Part shown: one piece after another, positions 33,497 through 43,131 of the stretch | How positions within the stretch are numbered: position 1 is the first letter of the stretch | How the letters are laid out: each line of letters starts with the position of its first letter | Origin: Pseudoalteromonas sp049257235 | GTDB taxonomy: Bacteria; Pseudomonadota; Gammaproteobacteria; Enterobacterales; Alteromonadaceae | Length of the DNA stretch: 64,000 bases | NCBI RefSeq assembly: GCF_049257235.1 | Contig: NZ_JBMMUF010000004.1 | Span: 1-64,000 of the forward strand | Direction: 5' to 3' | Program-made: the position numbers and the translations under genes | Notes under the pieces: model-generated | Database searches by the model: none | What the model was told of the DNA's origin: nothing | Seen by the model: only the letters and a program-made list of their open reading frames with translations

Positions 33497-33531
33497 AAGC
33501 CCCCCGCACTGAAAAGTTCGGGGGGCTTTTT
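33497..33531 (+). terminator. ilv attenuator terminator
   Basis: AAGCCCCCCG (33497-33506) pairs with CGGGGGGCTT (33519-33528) around a 12-base loop and is followed by five T. It lies between ilvL and ilvG and is the attenuator. Confidence 0.92.
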
Positions 33532-33566
33532 CGTTTAGTGGCCAATACATTGAGGAATGGGGAACA

Positions 33567-35228
33567 ATGACCGGCGCAGAATTAGTAGTTGAGATACTCG
33601 CCAAAGAGGGCGTGAGAGAAGTGTTTGGTTATCCAGGTGGCGCTATTATGCCTATCTACGATGCCTTATATGACTCACCTTTGCGGCACTACCTCACCCG
33701 ACATGAGCAAGGAGCTGGGTTTGCTGCCGTTGGGTATGCGCGTAGTACTGGCAAACTAGGGGTATGCTTTGCGACGAGCGGCCCGGGGGCAACTAACTTA
33801 ATCACAGCACTGGCCGATGCGATGATGGACTCCGTGCCGTTACTGGCTATTACTGGTCAGGTGCCGACAGCGGCGATTGGTTCTGATGCATTCCAAGAAG
33901 TCGATATCTTGGGCATGTCCTTATCCTGCACCAAGCACAGTTTTATGGTTGAGCGCAGTGAAGATCTCGCTCAGGTCCTACAGCAAGCTATGCACATTGC
34001 CCAAAGTGGGCGTCCAGGGCCAGTTGTTGTTGATATACCTAAAGATATTCAGATGGCTGCGGCGCAGTACCATCCGTGGTTAGCGCACAGTGATGATGTC
34101 AGTACGCTGTGCCATGAACAGGTAAATATCGCTAACGAGTTACTAAGCGAATGCCAACGGCCGATGGCCTATATCGGCGGCGGGGTGCAAGCAGCCGATG
34201 CCCAGTCCCAATTAATGCAATTCCTCTACAAGACCAATATGCCAGCGGTCCAAACGCTCAAGGCTTTGGGTAGTGTAACCCCTGATTACGACTTGAATTT
34301 GGGGATGTTGGGTATGCACGGTGGCGAGGCTGCTAATTTGGCCGTTCAGCAGTGTGATTTGTTGTTATGTATCGGTGCTCGATTTGACGACCGAGTAACG
34401 GGGCACCTCACTAAATTTGCGCCACACGCTAAGGTCGTCCACCTTGATATCGATCCGGCTGAAGTCGGAAAACGTAAGCCCGCTGCGGCGTCGTTGATTG
34501 CAGATCTAAAAATCTCTTTGCCACAACTTCACTGTTTTGTTTGCGAGCCGCAATGGACTGAGCATGTAAGTGCGCTCAAAAGCCAGCATGCATGGCGTTA
34601 CGATTACCCCGGCGACACGGTTTATGCGCCTGCTTTACTCAACCAATTGTCACAACGTTTAAGTGATGATGCGGTGGTATGTTGCGATGTGGGCCAGCAC
34701 CAAATGTGGGTGGCGCAGCATATGCAGTTTTCGCACTCGCGTAATCACCTAAGCAGTGGTGGAGCCGGCACTATGGGCTTTGGTTTGCCCGCCGCTATTG
34801 GTGCCAAAATTGCGCGCCCACAAAGCATGGTGTTAACCATCTCTGGTGACGGCTCAATCATGATGAATATTCAAGAGCTGGCAACCATCCGTCGAAACAA
34901 CCTTGATGTAAAAATCGTGGTTATCGACAACCAACGTCTCGGCATGGTGCGCCAATGGCAACAATTGTTTTTTGAAGAGCGTTATAGCGAAACCAATCTA
35001 TCAGACAACCCAGATTTTGTGGCATTGGCAAAGGTATTTGGCATCGATGGCCAATGTATTACCCGTCAAGAGCAAGTGGATGATGCTTTACAGGCCATGC
35101 TCTCGAGCACTGGACCTTATCTGTTGCATGTGTGTATCGACGATAAAGACAATGTCTGGCCGCTGGTGCCACCGGGCGCTGCGAATGACCAAATGCTGAC
35201 ACACGTTAGCGCGAGTAAGAAGCCTTAG
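33567..35228 (+). CDS. ilvG: Acetolactate synthase II large subunit
   Basis: The 553-residue ThDP enzyme has the catalytic Glu in TRHEQGAGFAAVGYAR near residue 48, the FAD-domain segment GARFDDRVTGHL near 275 and the ThDP/Mg motif GDGSIMMN near 430. It makes acetolactate and acetohydroxybutyrate from pyruvate. The frame is intact, unlike the frameshifted ilvG of E. coli K-12. It starts 36 bases after the attenuator and is followed after 8 bases by its small subunit gene ilvM. Confidence 0.96.
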   Translation: MTGAELVVEILAKEGVREVFGYPGGAIMPIYDALYDSPLRHYLTRHEQGAGFAAVGYARSTGKLGVCFATSGPGATNLITALADAMMDSVPLLAITGQVPTAAIGSDAFQEVDILGMSLSCTKHSFMVERSEDLAQVLQQAMHIAQSGRPGPVVVDIPKDIQMAAAQYHPWLAHSDDVSTLCHEQVNIANELLSECQRPMAYIGGGVQAADAQSQLMQFLYKTNMPAVQTLKALGSVTPDYDLNLGMLGMHGGEAANLAVQQCDLLLCIGARFDDRVTGHLTKFAPHAKVVHLDIDPAEVGKRKPAAASLIADLKISLPQLHCFVCEPQWTEHVSALKSQHAWRYDYPGDTVYAPALLNQLSQRLSDDAVVCCDVGQHQMWVAQHMQFSHSRNHLSSGGAGTMGFGLPAAIGAKIARPQSMVLTISGDGSIMMNIQELATIRRNNLDVKIVVIDNQRLGMVRQWQQLFFEERYSETNLSDNPDFVALAKVFGIDGQCITRQEQVDDALQAMLSSTGPYLLHVCIDDKDNVWPLVPPGAANDQMLTHVSASKKP

Positions 35229-35236
35229 GAGCAACT

Positions 35237-35479
35237 ATGAAACACCGTTTAACCTTAAATTTAACGAAACAAACCGTTGCGGTAGAGCGTTTCTTACGCG
35301 TGGCGCGTCACAGAGGCTTCAAGCTTACGGCACTTGAACTGGCAACGGACAACGATCAATTCGCCGTGAATATTACAGTAGATAGTGACAAACCTATCTA
35401 TCTTTTAACGCAACAACTTAATAAGCTGGTAGATGTGCACAGTGTCACTATGCAGCAACTACATCAACAGGCGAGTTAG
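35237..35479 (+). CDS. ilvM: Acetolactate synthase II small (regulatory) subunit
   Basis: The 80-residue protein is a single ACT domain with the IlvM-type start MKHRLTLNLTKQTVAVERFLRVARHRGF. It sits 8 bases after ilvG with AGGAG before its start. It should bind the large subunit and stimulate it. The length is close to E. coli IlvM (87). Confidence 0.93.
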   Translation: MKHRLTLNLTKQTVAVERFLRVARHRGFKLTALELATDNDQFAVNITVDSDKPIYLLTQQLNKLVDVHSVTMQQLHQQAS

Positions 35480-35543
35480 CGGCGGCTTTGTCAGGCTAAC
35501 GCGACGTACGCAATAACACGGATTTTTAGAAGGTAATTATCAC

Positions 35544-36467
35544 ATGACACAAACATCTGAACTGATTTGGCACAACGGCGAAATGATCCCCTACGCACAG
35601 GCCACGACCCACGTATTAAGCCATGCCTTACACTATGGCAGCTCGGTCTTTGAAGGCATTCGCGCATATGATACGCCAAACGGTCCGGCTATTTTTCGTT
35701 TAACTGACCATATGAAGCGCCTTTACGATTCGGCAAAGATCTATCGTATGGAAATTCCTTTTACTTTAGAAGAGCTTAATCAAGCGTGTAAGGATGCTGT
35801 AAAGCTAAATGGCTTTAAGGATGCTTACATTCGTCCTTTCGCATTTTTAGGTCATGTGGGCCTGGGTTTGAACCCTAAGTCGCATTTAGCTGATGTCACT
35901 GTTGCCGCAATGCAATGGGGCGCATATTTGGGCGAAGACAGCCTCGCGCAAGGCGTGGATGTATGTATTTCATCATGGAATCGCTTGGCTCCAAATACCA
36001 TGCCAACGGCAGCTAAAGCTGGTGGTAACTATCTGTCTTCTCAGCTTATTTCAGGTGAAGCGAAGCGCAACGGATATGTTGAAGGTATTGCGCTTGATAC
36101 CAATGGCTACTTAAGTGAAGGGGCTGGTGAAAACTTGTTTGTTATTAAAAATGGCGTGCTTTATACACCACCAACAACCGCATGTATTTTGCCAGGATTA
36201 ACGCGTGACACCATCATGACGCTGGCAAAAGAGCGTGGTTATGAAGTGCGTGAAGAGGCAATTGCCCGTGAAGCATTGTACCTAGCCGATGAGTTCTTTA
36301 TGACTGGCACTGCCGCCGAAGTGGTTCCTGTGCGCAGTGTGGATCAAATTCAAGTGGGTAAAGGTGAGCGTGGGCCGATCACTGAGGAGCTACAAAAAGC
36401 GTACTTCGACTTAGTAAAAGGCCAAAGTGAAGATACGCGTGGTTGGTTAGAATACGTAAACGACTAA
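35544..36467 (+). CDS. ilvE: Branched-chain amino acid aminotransferase
   Basis: The 307-residue fold-type IV PLP enzyme has LHYGSSVFEGIRAY near residue 30, the PLP Lys in AAKAGGNYLSSQL near 158 and the EGAGENLF glutamate segment near 192. It transaminates the 2-oxo acids of valine, leucine and isoleucine. The length matches E. coli IlvE (309). It is the third structural gene of ilvGMEDA. Confidence 0.97.
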   Translation: MTQTSELIWHNGEMIPYAQATTHVLSHALHYGSSVFEGIRAYDTPNGPAIFRLTDHMKRLYDSAKIYRMEIPFTLEELNQACKDAVKLNGFKDAYIRPFAFLGHVGLGLNPKSHLADVTVAAMQWGAYLGEDSLAQGVDVCISSWNRLAPNTMPTAAKAGGNYLSSQLISGEAKRNGYVEGIALDTNGYLSEGAGENLFVIKNGVLYTPPTTACILPGLTRDTIMTLAKERGYEVREEAIAREALYLADEFFMTGTAAEVVPVRSVDQIQVGKGERGPITEELQKAYFDLVKGQSEDTRGWLEYVND

Positions 36468-36474
36468 GTTTTTC

Positions 36475-36504
36475 GGCAGCGCATCGACGCTGCCATCTGT
36501 TTTT
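36475..36504 (+). terminator. Possible weak internal terminator between ilvE and ilvD
   Basis: GGCAGCG (36475-36481) pairs with CGCTGCC (36488-36494) around CATCGA; five T follow only after ATCTG. It may reduce readthrough into ilvD or stabilise the upstream mRNA end. Confidence 0.35.
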
Positions 36505-36555
36505 GGGAATGAGGAAAGTCGACACACATGTGGTCGCAAAATTATCGAGGTAAAC

Positions 36556-38412
36556 ATGGCTAAATTGCGCAGTGCAACAACAACTGAAGGACGTAAACGA
36601 GCAGGCGCGCGAGCGCTTTGGCGGGCAACGGGAATGACCGATAGTGATTTTAAAAAACCAATCATCGCAGTCGTAAACTCCTACACGCAGTTCGTGCCAG
36701 GGCACGTTCATTTAAACCAGTTGAGTGATTTAATGGCGCAAACAATTCGCGATGCAGGTGGTGTACCTCGCGAATTTAACACTATCGCAATTGATGATGG
36801 TATCGCCATGGGTCACGGTGGCATGCTGTACTCATTGCCTTCGCGCGATCTCATAGCTGATTCGGTGGAGTACATGGTTAATGCGCACTGTGCCGATGCT
36901 ATGGTGTGCATTTCTAACTGTGACAAAATTACCCCAGGAATGATGCTTGCAGCGCTGCGTTTAAATATTCCCGTGATCTTTGTGTCAGGTGGCCCAATGG
37001 AAGCGGGTAAAACGCGACTGGCCAATATCGATATTAAACTTGATTTAGTCGATGCCATGGTTAAAGGCGCGGATCCGAGTGTGAGTGATGAAGACTCTGA
37101 GCAGGTAGAGCGCTCGGCATGCCCTACGTGCGGCTCATGCTCAGGCATGTTCACTGCCAACTCGATGAACTGCTTGCTTGAGGCGTTGGGTCTTGCATTG
37201 CCAGGTAATGGTACAACATTGGCGACGCACAAAGACCGTATGCAACTGTATGTTGAAGCGGGCCAACGCATTGTTGATTTATGTAATCGCTTTTATGGCG
37301 ACGATGATCACTCTGTTTTGCCGCGTAACATTGCAAACCAAGCAGCATTTATGAACTCCATGACCCTAGATATCGCCATGGGGGGCTCATCGAATACGGT
37401 TTTACACTTGCTGGCAGCAGCGCAAGAGGCCGGTGTAGAATTTGATATGTCGGATATCGACCGACTGTCCCGCAGCACGCCGTTTTTATGTAAAGTTGCT
37501 CCAGCAACACAGCAGTATCACATTGAAGATGTTCACCGTGCCGGTGGCATTATGGCCATCCTTAATGAGCTGGCCAAAGCCGGCAAGCTTGATTTATCGG
37601 TAGGTCACGTTGCTGGCGAGACGTTAGGTGATGTCATCGCTCGCTATGATGCTACCGACCCTCAAAATACAGATGCGCAAACATTTTATCGTGCGGGTCC
37701 TGCTGGGATCCGTACCACCAAAGCAATGAGCCAAGATTATCGTTGGCAGGAGCTGGATCTGGACCGTGAGCAAGGCTGTATCCGCAGTGTTGAGCATGCT
37801 TTTAGCCAAGATGGCGGTTTGGCGGTGCTTTATGGCAATTTAGCGCCAAACGGTTGTATCGTGAAAAGTGCTGGTGTTTCTGAGGACATGCTGGTTTTCA
37901 AAGGCACAGCCCGAGTATATGAGTCTCAAGATGACGCTGTAGAGGGGATTTTAGAGGGCAAAGTACAAAAGGGTGACGTGGTTGTGATCCGCTATGAAGG
38001 CCCAAAAGGTGGCCCGGGGATGCAAGAGATGTTGTATCCAACCAGCTATCTCAAATCCATGGCGCTTGATAAAGAATGCGCGCTGATCACCGATGGTCGC
38101 TTCTCAGGAGGTACTTCCGGGTTATCAATCGGACACGTATCTCCAGAGGCAGCAAGTGGCGGAGCTATTGCTTTAGTAGAGGATGGAGATGAAATCATCA
38201 TTGATATCCCTAATCGTGGTATCAACTTGTCTTTGTCTGCTGAGCAACTGACTTTACGCCAAGAGTTACAGCAAGCGCGTGGCAAGCTTGCTTATAAACC
38301 GCTTAACCGTGAGCGTGCCGTGACTGCGGCATTGAAAGCGTACGCACTGCTGGCTACCAGTGCTGATAAAGGTGCGGTGCGTGATTTGCAAAAACTTGAG
38401 GACCTAAGCTGA
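36556..38412 (+). CDS. ilvD: Dihydroxy-acid dehydratase
   Basis: The 618-residue protein has the iron-sulphur cysteines in SNCDKITPGM near 123 and CPTCGSCSGMF near 195, and the C-terminal GRFSGGTSGLSIGHVSPEAA. It dehydrates 2,3-dihydroxy acids to the oxo acids used by IlvE. The length equals E. coli IlvD (616). Its stop codon overlaps the ilvA ATG by one base. Confidence 0.97.
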   Translation: MAKLRSATTTEGRKRAGARALWRATGMTDSDFKKPIIAVVNSYTQFVPGHVHLNQLSDLMAQTIRDAGGVPREFNTIAIDDGIAMGHGGMLYSLPSRDLIADSVEYMVNAHCADAMVCISNCDKITPGMMLAALRLNIPVIFVSGGPMEAGKTRLANIDIKLDLVDAMVKGADPSVSDEDSEQVERSACPTCGSCSGMFTANSMNCLLEALGLALPGNGTTLATHKDRMQLYVEAGQRIVDLCNRFYGDDDHSVLPRNIANQAAFMNSMTLDIAMGGSSNTVLHLLAAAQEAGVEFDMSDIDRLSRSTPFLCKVAPATQQYHIEDVHRAGGIMAILNELAKAGKLDLSVGHVAGETLGDVIARYDATDPQNTDAQTFYRAGPAGIRTTKAMSQDYRWQELDLDREQGCIRSVEHAFSQDGGLAVLYGNLAPNGCIVKSAGVSEDMLVFKGTARVYESQDDAVEGILEGKVQKGDVVVIRYEGPKGGPGMQEMLYPTSYLKSMALDKECALITDGRFSGGTSGLSIGHVSPEAASGGAIALVEDGDEIIIDIPNRGINLSLSAEQLTLRQELQQARGKLAYKPLNRERAVTAALKAYALLATSADKGAVRDLQKLEDLS

Positions 38413-39980
38413 TGGCTGCAAGCGAGCTTGATTATTTTCGTGCCATCATTCAGGCCAATATGGAGCCTCTAGTCAGGGTCACTGATGTCAGTGAACTTGC
38501 CACGCTAGAGGCCAAACTCGGTTCGAAAGTATGGCTTAAACGAGAAGACCAACAACCTGTTTACTCTTTTAAACTGCGCGGTGCATATAACAAGCTCAGT
38601 AAGTTACCAGCAGGCTCTAAAGTGATCACCGCATCGGCAGGCAATCACGCTCAAGGGGTGGCGTTAAGTGCGACCGAACTGGGGCATCAGGCAACAATTG
38701 TGATGCCGTTGACAACACCGCAAATTAAAGTAGATGCGGTACGCAGCTTTGGTGGTGAAGTGGTGCTACATGGTCATCATTTTGATGCTGCTAAGGAGCA
38801 TGCGTTGCAGCTAACCGAACAACAAGGTGCGGTGTTTGTACCGCCGTTTGACGATCCAGATGTGATTATTGGTCAGGGCACTATCGCCCGTGAATTGATG
38901 CAGCAATTACCTGATTTAGATGTGGTTTTTGTGCCTGTTGGTGGCGGTGGTCTGCTTGCTGGAATGGCGGTATACATTAAATCTTTGCGGCCTGATATTC
39001 GCGTGATTGGTGTTGAGGCAGAGGAAAGTGCGTGCTTGCTTGCAGCCATGGAGGCAGGTGAGCCGGTAGAGCTTGAACGAGTAGGTAGTTTTGCAGACGG
39101 CGTCGCCGTAAAAATTATTGGCACCGAAACGTTTCGTTTAGCACAGCAGTTTTGTGACGCCGTGATCACTGTGACAGGTGATGAAATTTGTGCTGCGGTG
39201 CAAGATATTTTTGTCGGTACTCGTGCTGTTGCCGAGCCCTCGGGTGCGCTGTCGCTGGCTGGGTTGAAAAAATGGGTGCAGCAAAGCGGTGAAACTGGTT
39301 TGAATTTAGCTGCGGTACTGTCCGGTGCAAACCTTAATTTTGATCGCCTTCGTCATGTTGCAGAGCGAACTGCTTTGGGCGAAAAGAACGAAGCGTTATT
39401 GGCGGTGACCATCAAAGAAGAAAAAGGCAGCTTCAAACGTTTTTGTCAGTCCCTAGGTGGCCGCGCTATCACTGAGTTTAACTATCGCTATGCAGGCCCA
39501 GGTGAAGCACAGATTTTTGTTGGTATTGGACTGCGCCAAGGAGCCAGTGAATTGGCCGAGCTTTTGGCCGAGCTGGATGACCAAGGTTACGACTATGTTG
39601 ATATGTCGGATAACGAGCTAGCAAAGCTGCATGTGCGATATATGGTCGGAGGCAAGCCTTCGGAGCAACTTCAAGAACGGTTGTTACGCTTTGAGTTTCC
39701 AGAATACCCAGGAGCGCTTGCGCGTTTCTTAGATACTTTGGGCAGTAAGTGGAACATTAGTTTGTTCCATTATCGCAATCATGGTGCCGCAACAGGTAAT
39801 GTGTTGGCTGCTTTTGAAGTGCCCAAAGACGATGATAACGCCTTTAAACAGCACCTTGAGCGTTTGGGTTATCAATGTTTCGAGGAAACGAATAACCCGT
39901 GCTATCAACAGTTTTTGGCGCACAGACCCGCATATCAAAATAACCACAATACTGGCATTGTGAAAAAAGCTTGCTTATAG
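38412..39980 (+). CDS. ilvA: Biosynthetic threonine dehydratase
   Basis: The 522-residue protein has the PLP Lys in VYSFKLRGAYNK near residue 54, SAGNHAQGVAL near 78 and the glycine loop GGGGLLAGMA near 180. Two ACT-like domains fill residues 330-510, as in the isoleucine-inhibited biosynthetic enzyme (catabolic TdcB lacks them). It makes 2-oxobutyrate for isoleucine. It is the last gene of the operon; no clear terminator was seen before the next gene 31 bases downstream. Confidence 0.96.
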   Translation: MAASELDYFRAIIQANMEPLVRVTDVSELATLEAKLGSKVWLKREDQQPVYSFKLRGAYNKLSKLPAGSKVITASAGNHAQGVALSATELGHQATIVMPLTTPQIKVDAVRSFGGEVVLHGHHFDAAKEHALQLTEQQGAVFVPPFDDPDVIIGQGTIARELMQQLPDLDVVFVPVGGGGLLAGMAVYIKSLRPDIRVIGVEAEESACLLAAMEAGEPVELERVGSFADGVAVKIIGTETFRLAQQFCDAVITVTGDEICAAVQDIFVGTRAVAEPSGALSLAGLKKWVQQSGETGLNLAAVLSGANLNFDRLRHVAERTALGEKNEALLAVTIKEEKGSFKRFCQSLGGRAITEFNYRYAGPGEAQIFVGIGLRQGASELAELLAELDDQGYDYVDMSDNELAKLHVRYMVGGKPSEQLQERLLRFEFPEYPGALARFLDTLGSKWNISLFHYRNHGAATGNVLAAFEVPKDDDNAFKQHLERLGYQCFEETNNPCYQQFLAHRPAYQNNHNTGIVKKACL

Positions 39981-40010
39981 TTGAGGAGTTTATCTCTTTA
40001 GGGTTGTTTC

Positions 40011-41063
40011 GTGGGTAAGTACCTAATTCTAGTAATTATTTTCATAGGGCTCATGCCCCAAAGCGCAGCGCGGGAGAAAGAAACAACCTCAGTAACACTG
40101 AAACTGAAGTGGCAGCATCAGTTTCAGTTTGCTGGTTACTACATGGCAAAAGAGCTCGGTTATTACGATGATGTAGGGCTGGCGGTAAATATTGTGCCCT
40201 CATTACCAGATGACACTGATACCATGCGTGAAGTGCTCATCGGTAACGCTGATTTCGGTATTACCCACTCTGGCATCATTAAAAAGCGCCTTGCAGGTGA
40301 GCCTTTAGTTGCTCTGGCGGCCCTGTTGCAATCATCCCCTTATTGTTGGTTAGTCGATAAGGACTCCGACATTCACACTCCTCAAGATTTTGATGGTCAA
40401 CGTATCAGTGTTCTGAGTAAAGATGAAAATGCTGAGCTTATGACCTTGCTTGAGCATCATAATGTCGATGTTGAGGTCGTAACACATCAAAATAAGAGCA
40501 ATGTGCGGGCATGGATAGACAAGGATATCGATGCCATGCAGGTTTATATTACCAATGAACCCTTTGTGTTAACCCGCAGGGGGATCGGCTATCGATTATT
40601 GTGCCCTAAGCGCTATGGTTTAAATGTGTATGGTGATGTGTTGTTTACGTCACAAGCATTTCTTGATGCAAACCCTGATGTGGTGTCGCGCTTTCATCAA
40701 GCAAGTATTCGCGGCTGGCGTTACGCACTTTTGAACTTGGACGAAGCGATTGCAACTACCCGCAAACGTTATGCGCCGCACAAGAGTATGGCGCAACTTG
40801 CCTTTGAAGCAGACCAACTAAAACCGTTGATTATGCAATCAGGTAATGCCATAGGAGCTATGTCGGATGCGCGCTGGCGGGTGATCACCGAGCTATATCA
40901 GATTGATGCGCAAAAGGTGAAAGAGCATTTCGAAGGCTTTATTTATGAGCCAGAACCTATGTCCAACCATGGCACATTTTCATGGATGGTCATCTTGGCT
41001 ATCTGCATTCTCGTTATTTCTATTCCCACCTATTTAAGACTGTTTTTTGGCGGCCGCACTTAA
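40011..41063 (+). CDS. Membrane-anchored NMT1/THI5-like sensor without output domain
   Basis: The GTG start gives 350 residues. A signal peptide (1-20) is followed by an NMT1/THI5-type solute-binding domain (LKLKWQHQFQFAGYYMAKELGYY near 31, with the pyrimidine-precursor-like fold through about 290). One membrane helix (MVILAICILVISIPTYL, about 326-342) and a 7-residue cytoplasmic tail end the protein. This binding domain is often found in front of GGDEF or histidine kinase modules in marine gammaproteobacteria; here no output domain follows, and none is encoded downstream. It could be a truncated sensor or a partner subunit. It lies 30 bases after ilvA but is probably unrelated. Confidence 0.8.
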   Translation: MGKYLILVIIFIGLMPQSAAREKETTSVTLKLKWQHQFQFAGYYMAKELGYYDDVGLAVNIVPSLPDDTDTMREVLIGNADFGITHSGIIKKRLAGEPLVALAALLQSSPYCWLVDKDSDIHTPQDFDGQRISVLSKDENAELMTLLEHHNVDVEVVTHQNKSNVRAWIDKDIDAMQVYITNEPFVLTRRGIGYRLLCPKRYGLNVYGDVLFTSQAFLDANPDVVSRFHQASIRGWRYALLNLDEAIATTRKRYAPHKSMAQLAFEADQLKPLIMQSGNAIGAMSDARWRVITELYQIDAQKVKEHFEGFIYEPEPMSNHGTFSWMVILAICILVISIPTYLRLFFGGRT

Positions 41064-41161
41064 ATAGGGCGCTGCGACGCAGGCTCTGCCATGGCAAAAC
41101 ACGTCCTAGTCACGTGTGAAGTTTGATATACTTTGCGCAAATAACTAACCACAGTGCATTT

Positions 41162-42364
41162 ATGTCTTCCTTGCTCGCGCGTTTTGAAGCGCTAGATCAA
41201 CTTCTTTATGACACGCGTCAATATTGGCAATGTGTTGCTTTTGCGTGTGATGCTTATCCATGGCCTGAATTAGCCCCAGTGCTTGAGCAACTAGACGATG
41301 AAGACGTGCAGACGTTAGATGCCAATGAGCAGCAGCTTGTTCGTTATTTTGCCAATTATATTCCCAATATCGAGCAACTCAGTGCGCTGAGCGTTTTAGA
41401 TCTGCGTCAACAAATGCCAACCCAGAGCTTACCGTTTTGGTTAAGCAATGGTATTAAAGGACGTAAGCTAACTCAGCTACAAACTTTTGTTGAGCAACTT
41501 GCACCGCAAAATCACAATGAGAAGGTATTGGAGTGGTGTGCAGGTAAAGGGCATCTTGGGCGTTTGTTGGCGCACCAATATGATGTCAGTGTTCACAGTG
41601 TGGAAATTCAGGCGCATCTTTGCCAGCAAGGTGAGCACTTGGCTCAACAATTTGAGCTGCCCATCGCATTCACTCAAGCGGATGTGCTTGCGGATGACTG
41701 CAGTGCTTGGATTGAGGGTTGTGAGCATGCGGTGGCATTACACGCGTGTGGCGGATTACATCAAGCATTGATCCGTCAAGCCAGTGATGTGCATACACCC
41801 CGCATATCGATTTCTCCATGTTGTTATCACTTGTTTTTGCAGCATGAGTATTATCAACCCATGAGCGAACGTGCTAAGCAAAGTAAACTAAACTTACAGT
41901 TAAGCGACTTAAAGCTCGCTTTGCAGCAAACCGTTACGGCAGGTCAGCGCGTACAGCGCTTACGCCAAACAGAAGTGCAATGGCGTCTTGGTTTTGACCA
42001 GCTCGTGCGCGATGTCTTCAGCAAAACTGATTACACTCCGGTTCCTTCGGTTGGCAAGCAAGTATTCAGTGGTGAGTTTGCTGATTTTTGCCAATGGGCT
42101 GCGCAGCAAAAGGGGCTAGCGTTACCACAAGCGCTTAATTATGAGCATTATCTTGCACTTGGTTGTCAGCGTAAGCGGATGACAGATCGCATTGAACTGG
42201 TAAGACATCTATTCAGAAGAGCAATAGAAGTTTGGCTGGTACTCGATCGTGCTTTATATTTGCAACAGGCACACTATGATGTGGATATTTTTGAGTTTTG
42301 CGAGCCTTCACTCACTCCTCGGAATATTCTTATTGATGCAAGACTGAACAGAGAGTTGATGTGA
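41162..42364 (+). CDS. SAM-dependent methyltransferase (Methyltransf_32 type)
   Basis: From the ATG at 41162 the protein has 400 residues; an upstream TTG adds 13. The SAM motif VLEWCAGKGHLGRLL is near residue 122, followed by an acidic strand end (HSVEIQ), ALHACGGL and the ISPCCYH motif near 220. These fit the Methyltransf_32 family (related to METTL25-like proteins). The substrate is unknown. Its stop overlaps the start of can by 4 bases, so the two genes are coupled. Confidence 0.82.
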   Translation: MSSLLARFEALDQLLYDTRQYWQCVAFACDAYPWPELAPVLEQLDDEDVQTLDANEQQLVRYFANYIPNIEQLSALSVLDLRQQMPTQSLPFWLSNGIKGRKLTQLQTFVEQLAPQNHNEKVLEWCAGKGHLGRLLAHQYDVSVHSVEIQAHLCQQGEHLAQQFELPIAFTQADVLADDCSAWIEGCEHAVALHACGGLHQALIRQASDVHTPRISISPCCYHLFLQHEYYQPMSERAKQSKLNLQLSDLKLALQQTVTAGQRVQRLRQTEVQWRLGFDQLVRDVFSKTDYTPVPSVGKQVFSGEFADFCQWAAQQKGLALPQALNYEHYLALGCQRKRMTDRIELVRHLFRRAIEVWLVLDRALYLQQAHYDVDIFEFCEPSLTPRNILIDARLNRELM

Positions 42365-43044
42365 AGAATTTAAGCCATTTATTTGAGAAAAATAAGCACT
42401 GGGCTGCGCGCACTACGGCACAAGATCCCGAGTTTTTTAGCAAGCTTTCGCAACAGCAAAGCCCGGAATACTTATGGATTGGTTGCTCTGATTCCCGGGT
42501 GCCAGCTAACCAAATTGTCGACCTTATGCCCGGTGAGTTATTTGTTCACCGCAATGTCGCCAATGTTGTTGTGCACACTGACCATAATTGTTTATCTGTG
42601 ATGCAATACGCAGTAGAAGTATTAAAGGTTAAGCACATCATGGTGGTCGGTCATTACGGTTGCGGTGGTATTAAGGCTGTACATGACAACGCCAAGCTTG
42701 GGTTGATTGATAATTGGCTGCGCCACGTTGGTGACATCAAAGAGCGTTATCAGGATTTGTTGGACCAGGCTCCTGAAAAAGACCGTTTAGCACGCTTAAT
42801 TGAGTTGAACGTCATTGAACAAGTGCGCAACGTGTGTCGTACCAACATAGTGCAAGAGGCATGGGCAAAAGGTCAGGAACTGACTGTACACGGCTGGGTC
42901 TACAGCCTCGAAAATGGCTGCCTACATGATATGAACGCAGTGTTTCGCTGCCAAAATGAGTTTGAAACAAGTTATCAAGAAGCCCTAGAGCATGTTGCTA
43001 TGCGTGTACGTGGCATCCCCATCGAATTGGTGGTCAATAAATAA
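42361..43044 (+). CDS. can: Beta-class carbonic anhydrase
   Basis: The 227-residue protein has zinc ligands Cys42, Asp44, His98 and Cys101 in GCSDSR and GHYGCGG, at the same positions as in E. coli Can. It interconverts carbon dioxide and bicarbonate in the cytoplasm. The GTG start overlaps the upstream methyltransferase stop, suggesting translational coupling. A terminator follows the stop codon. Confidence 0.96.
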   Translation: MKNLSHLFEKNKHWAARTTAQDPEFFSKLSQQQSPEYLWIGCSDSRVPANQIVDLMPGELFVHRNVANVVVHTDHNCLSVMQYAVEVLKVKHIMVVGHYGCGGIKAVHDNAKLGLIDNWLRHVGDIKERYQDLLDQAPEKDRLARLIELNVIEQVRNVCRTNIVQEAWAKGQELTVHGWVYSLENGCLHDMNAVFRCQNEFETSYQEALEHVAMRVRGIPIELVVNK

Positions 43045-43055
43045 AGAGTTTATCA

Positions 43056-43081
43056 AGAGGCCTACAGAGGTCTCTTTTTTT
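43056..43081 (+). terminator. can terminator
   Basis: AGAGGCCT pairs with AGGTCTCT (one G-T wobble) around ACAG, followed by seven T. Confidence 0.88.
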
Positions 43082-43131
43082 GATGGACATATAAAGAGGT
43101 ATTAGCCTTAAATATGAATTAGCGCTTGGGC

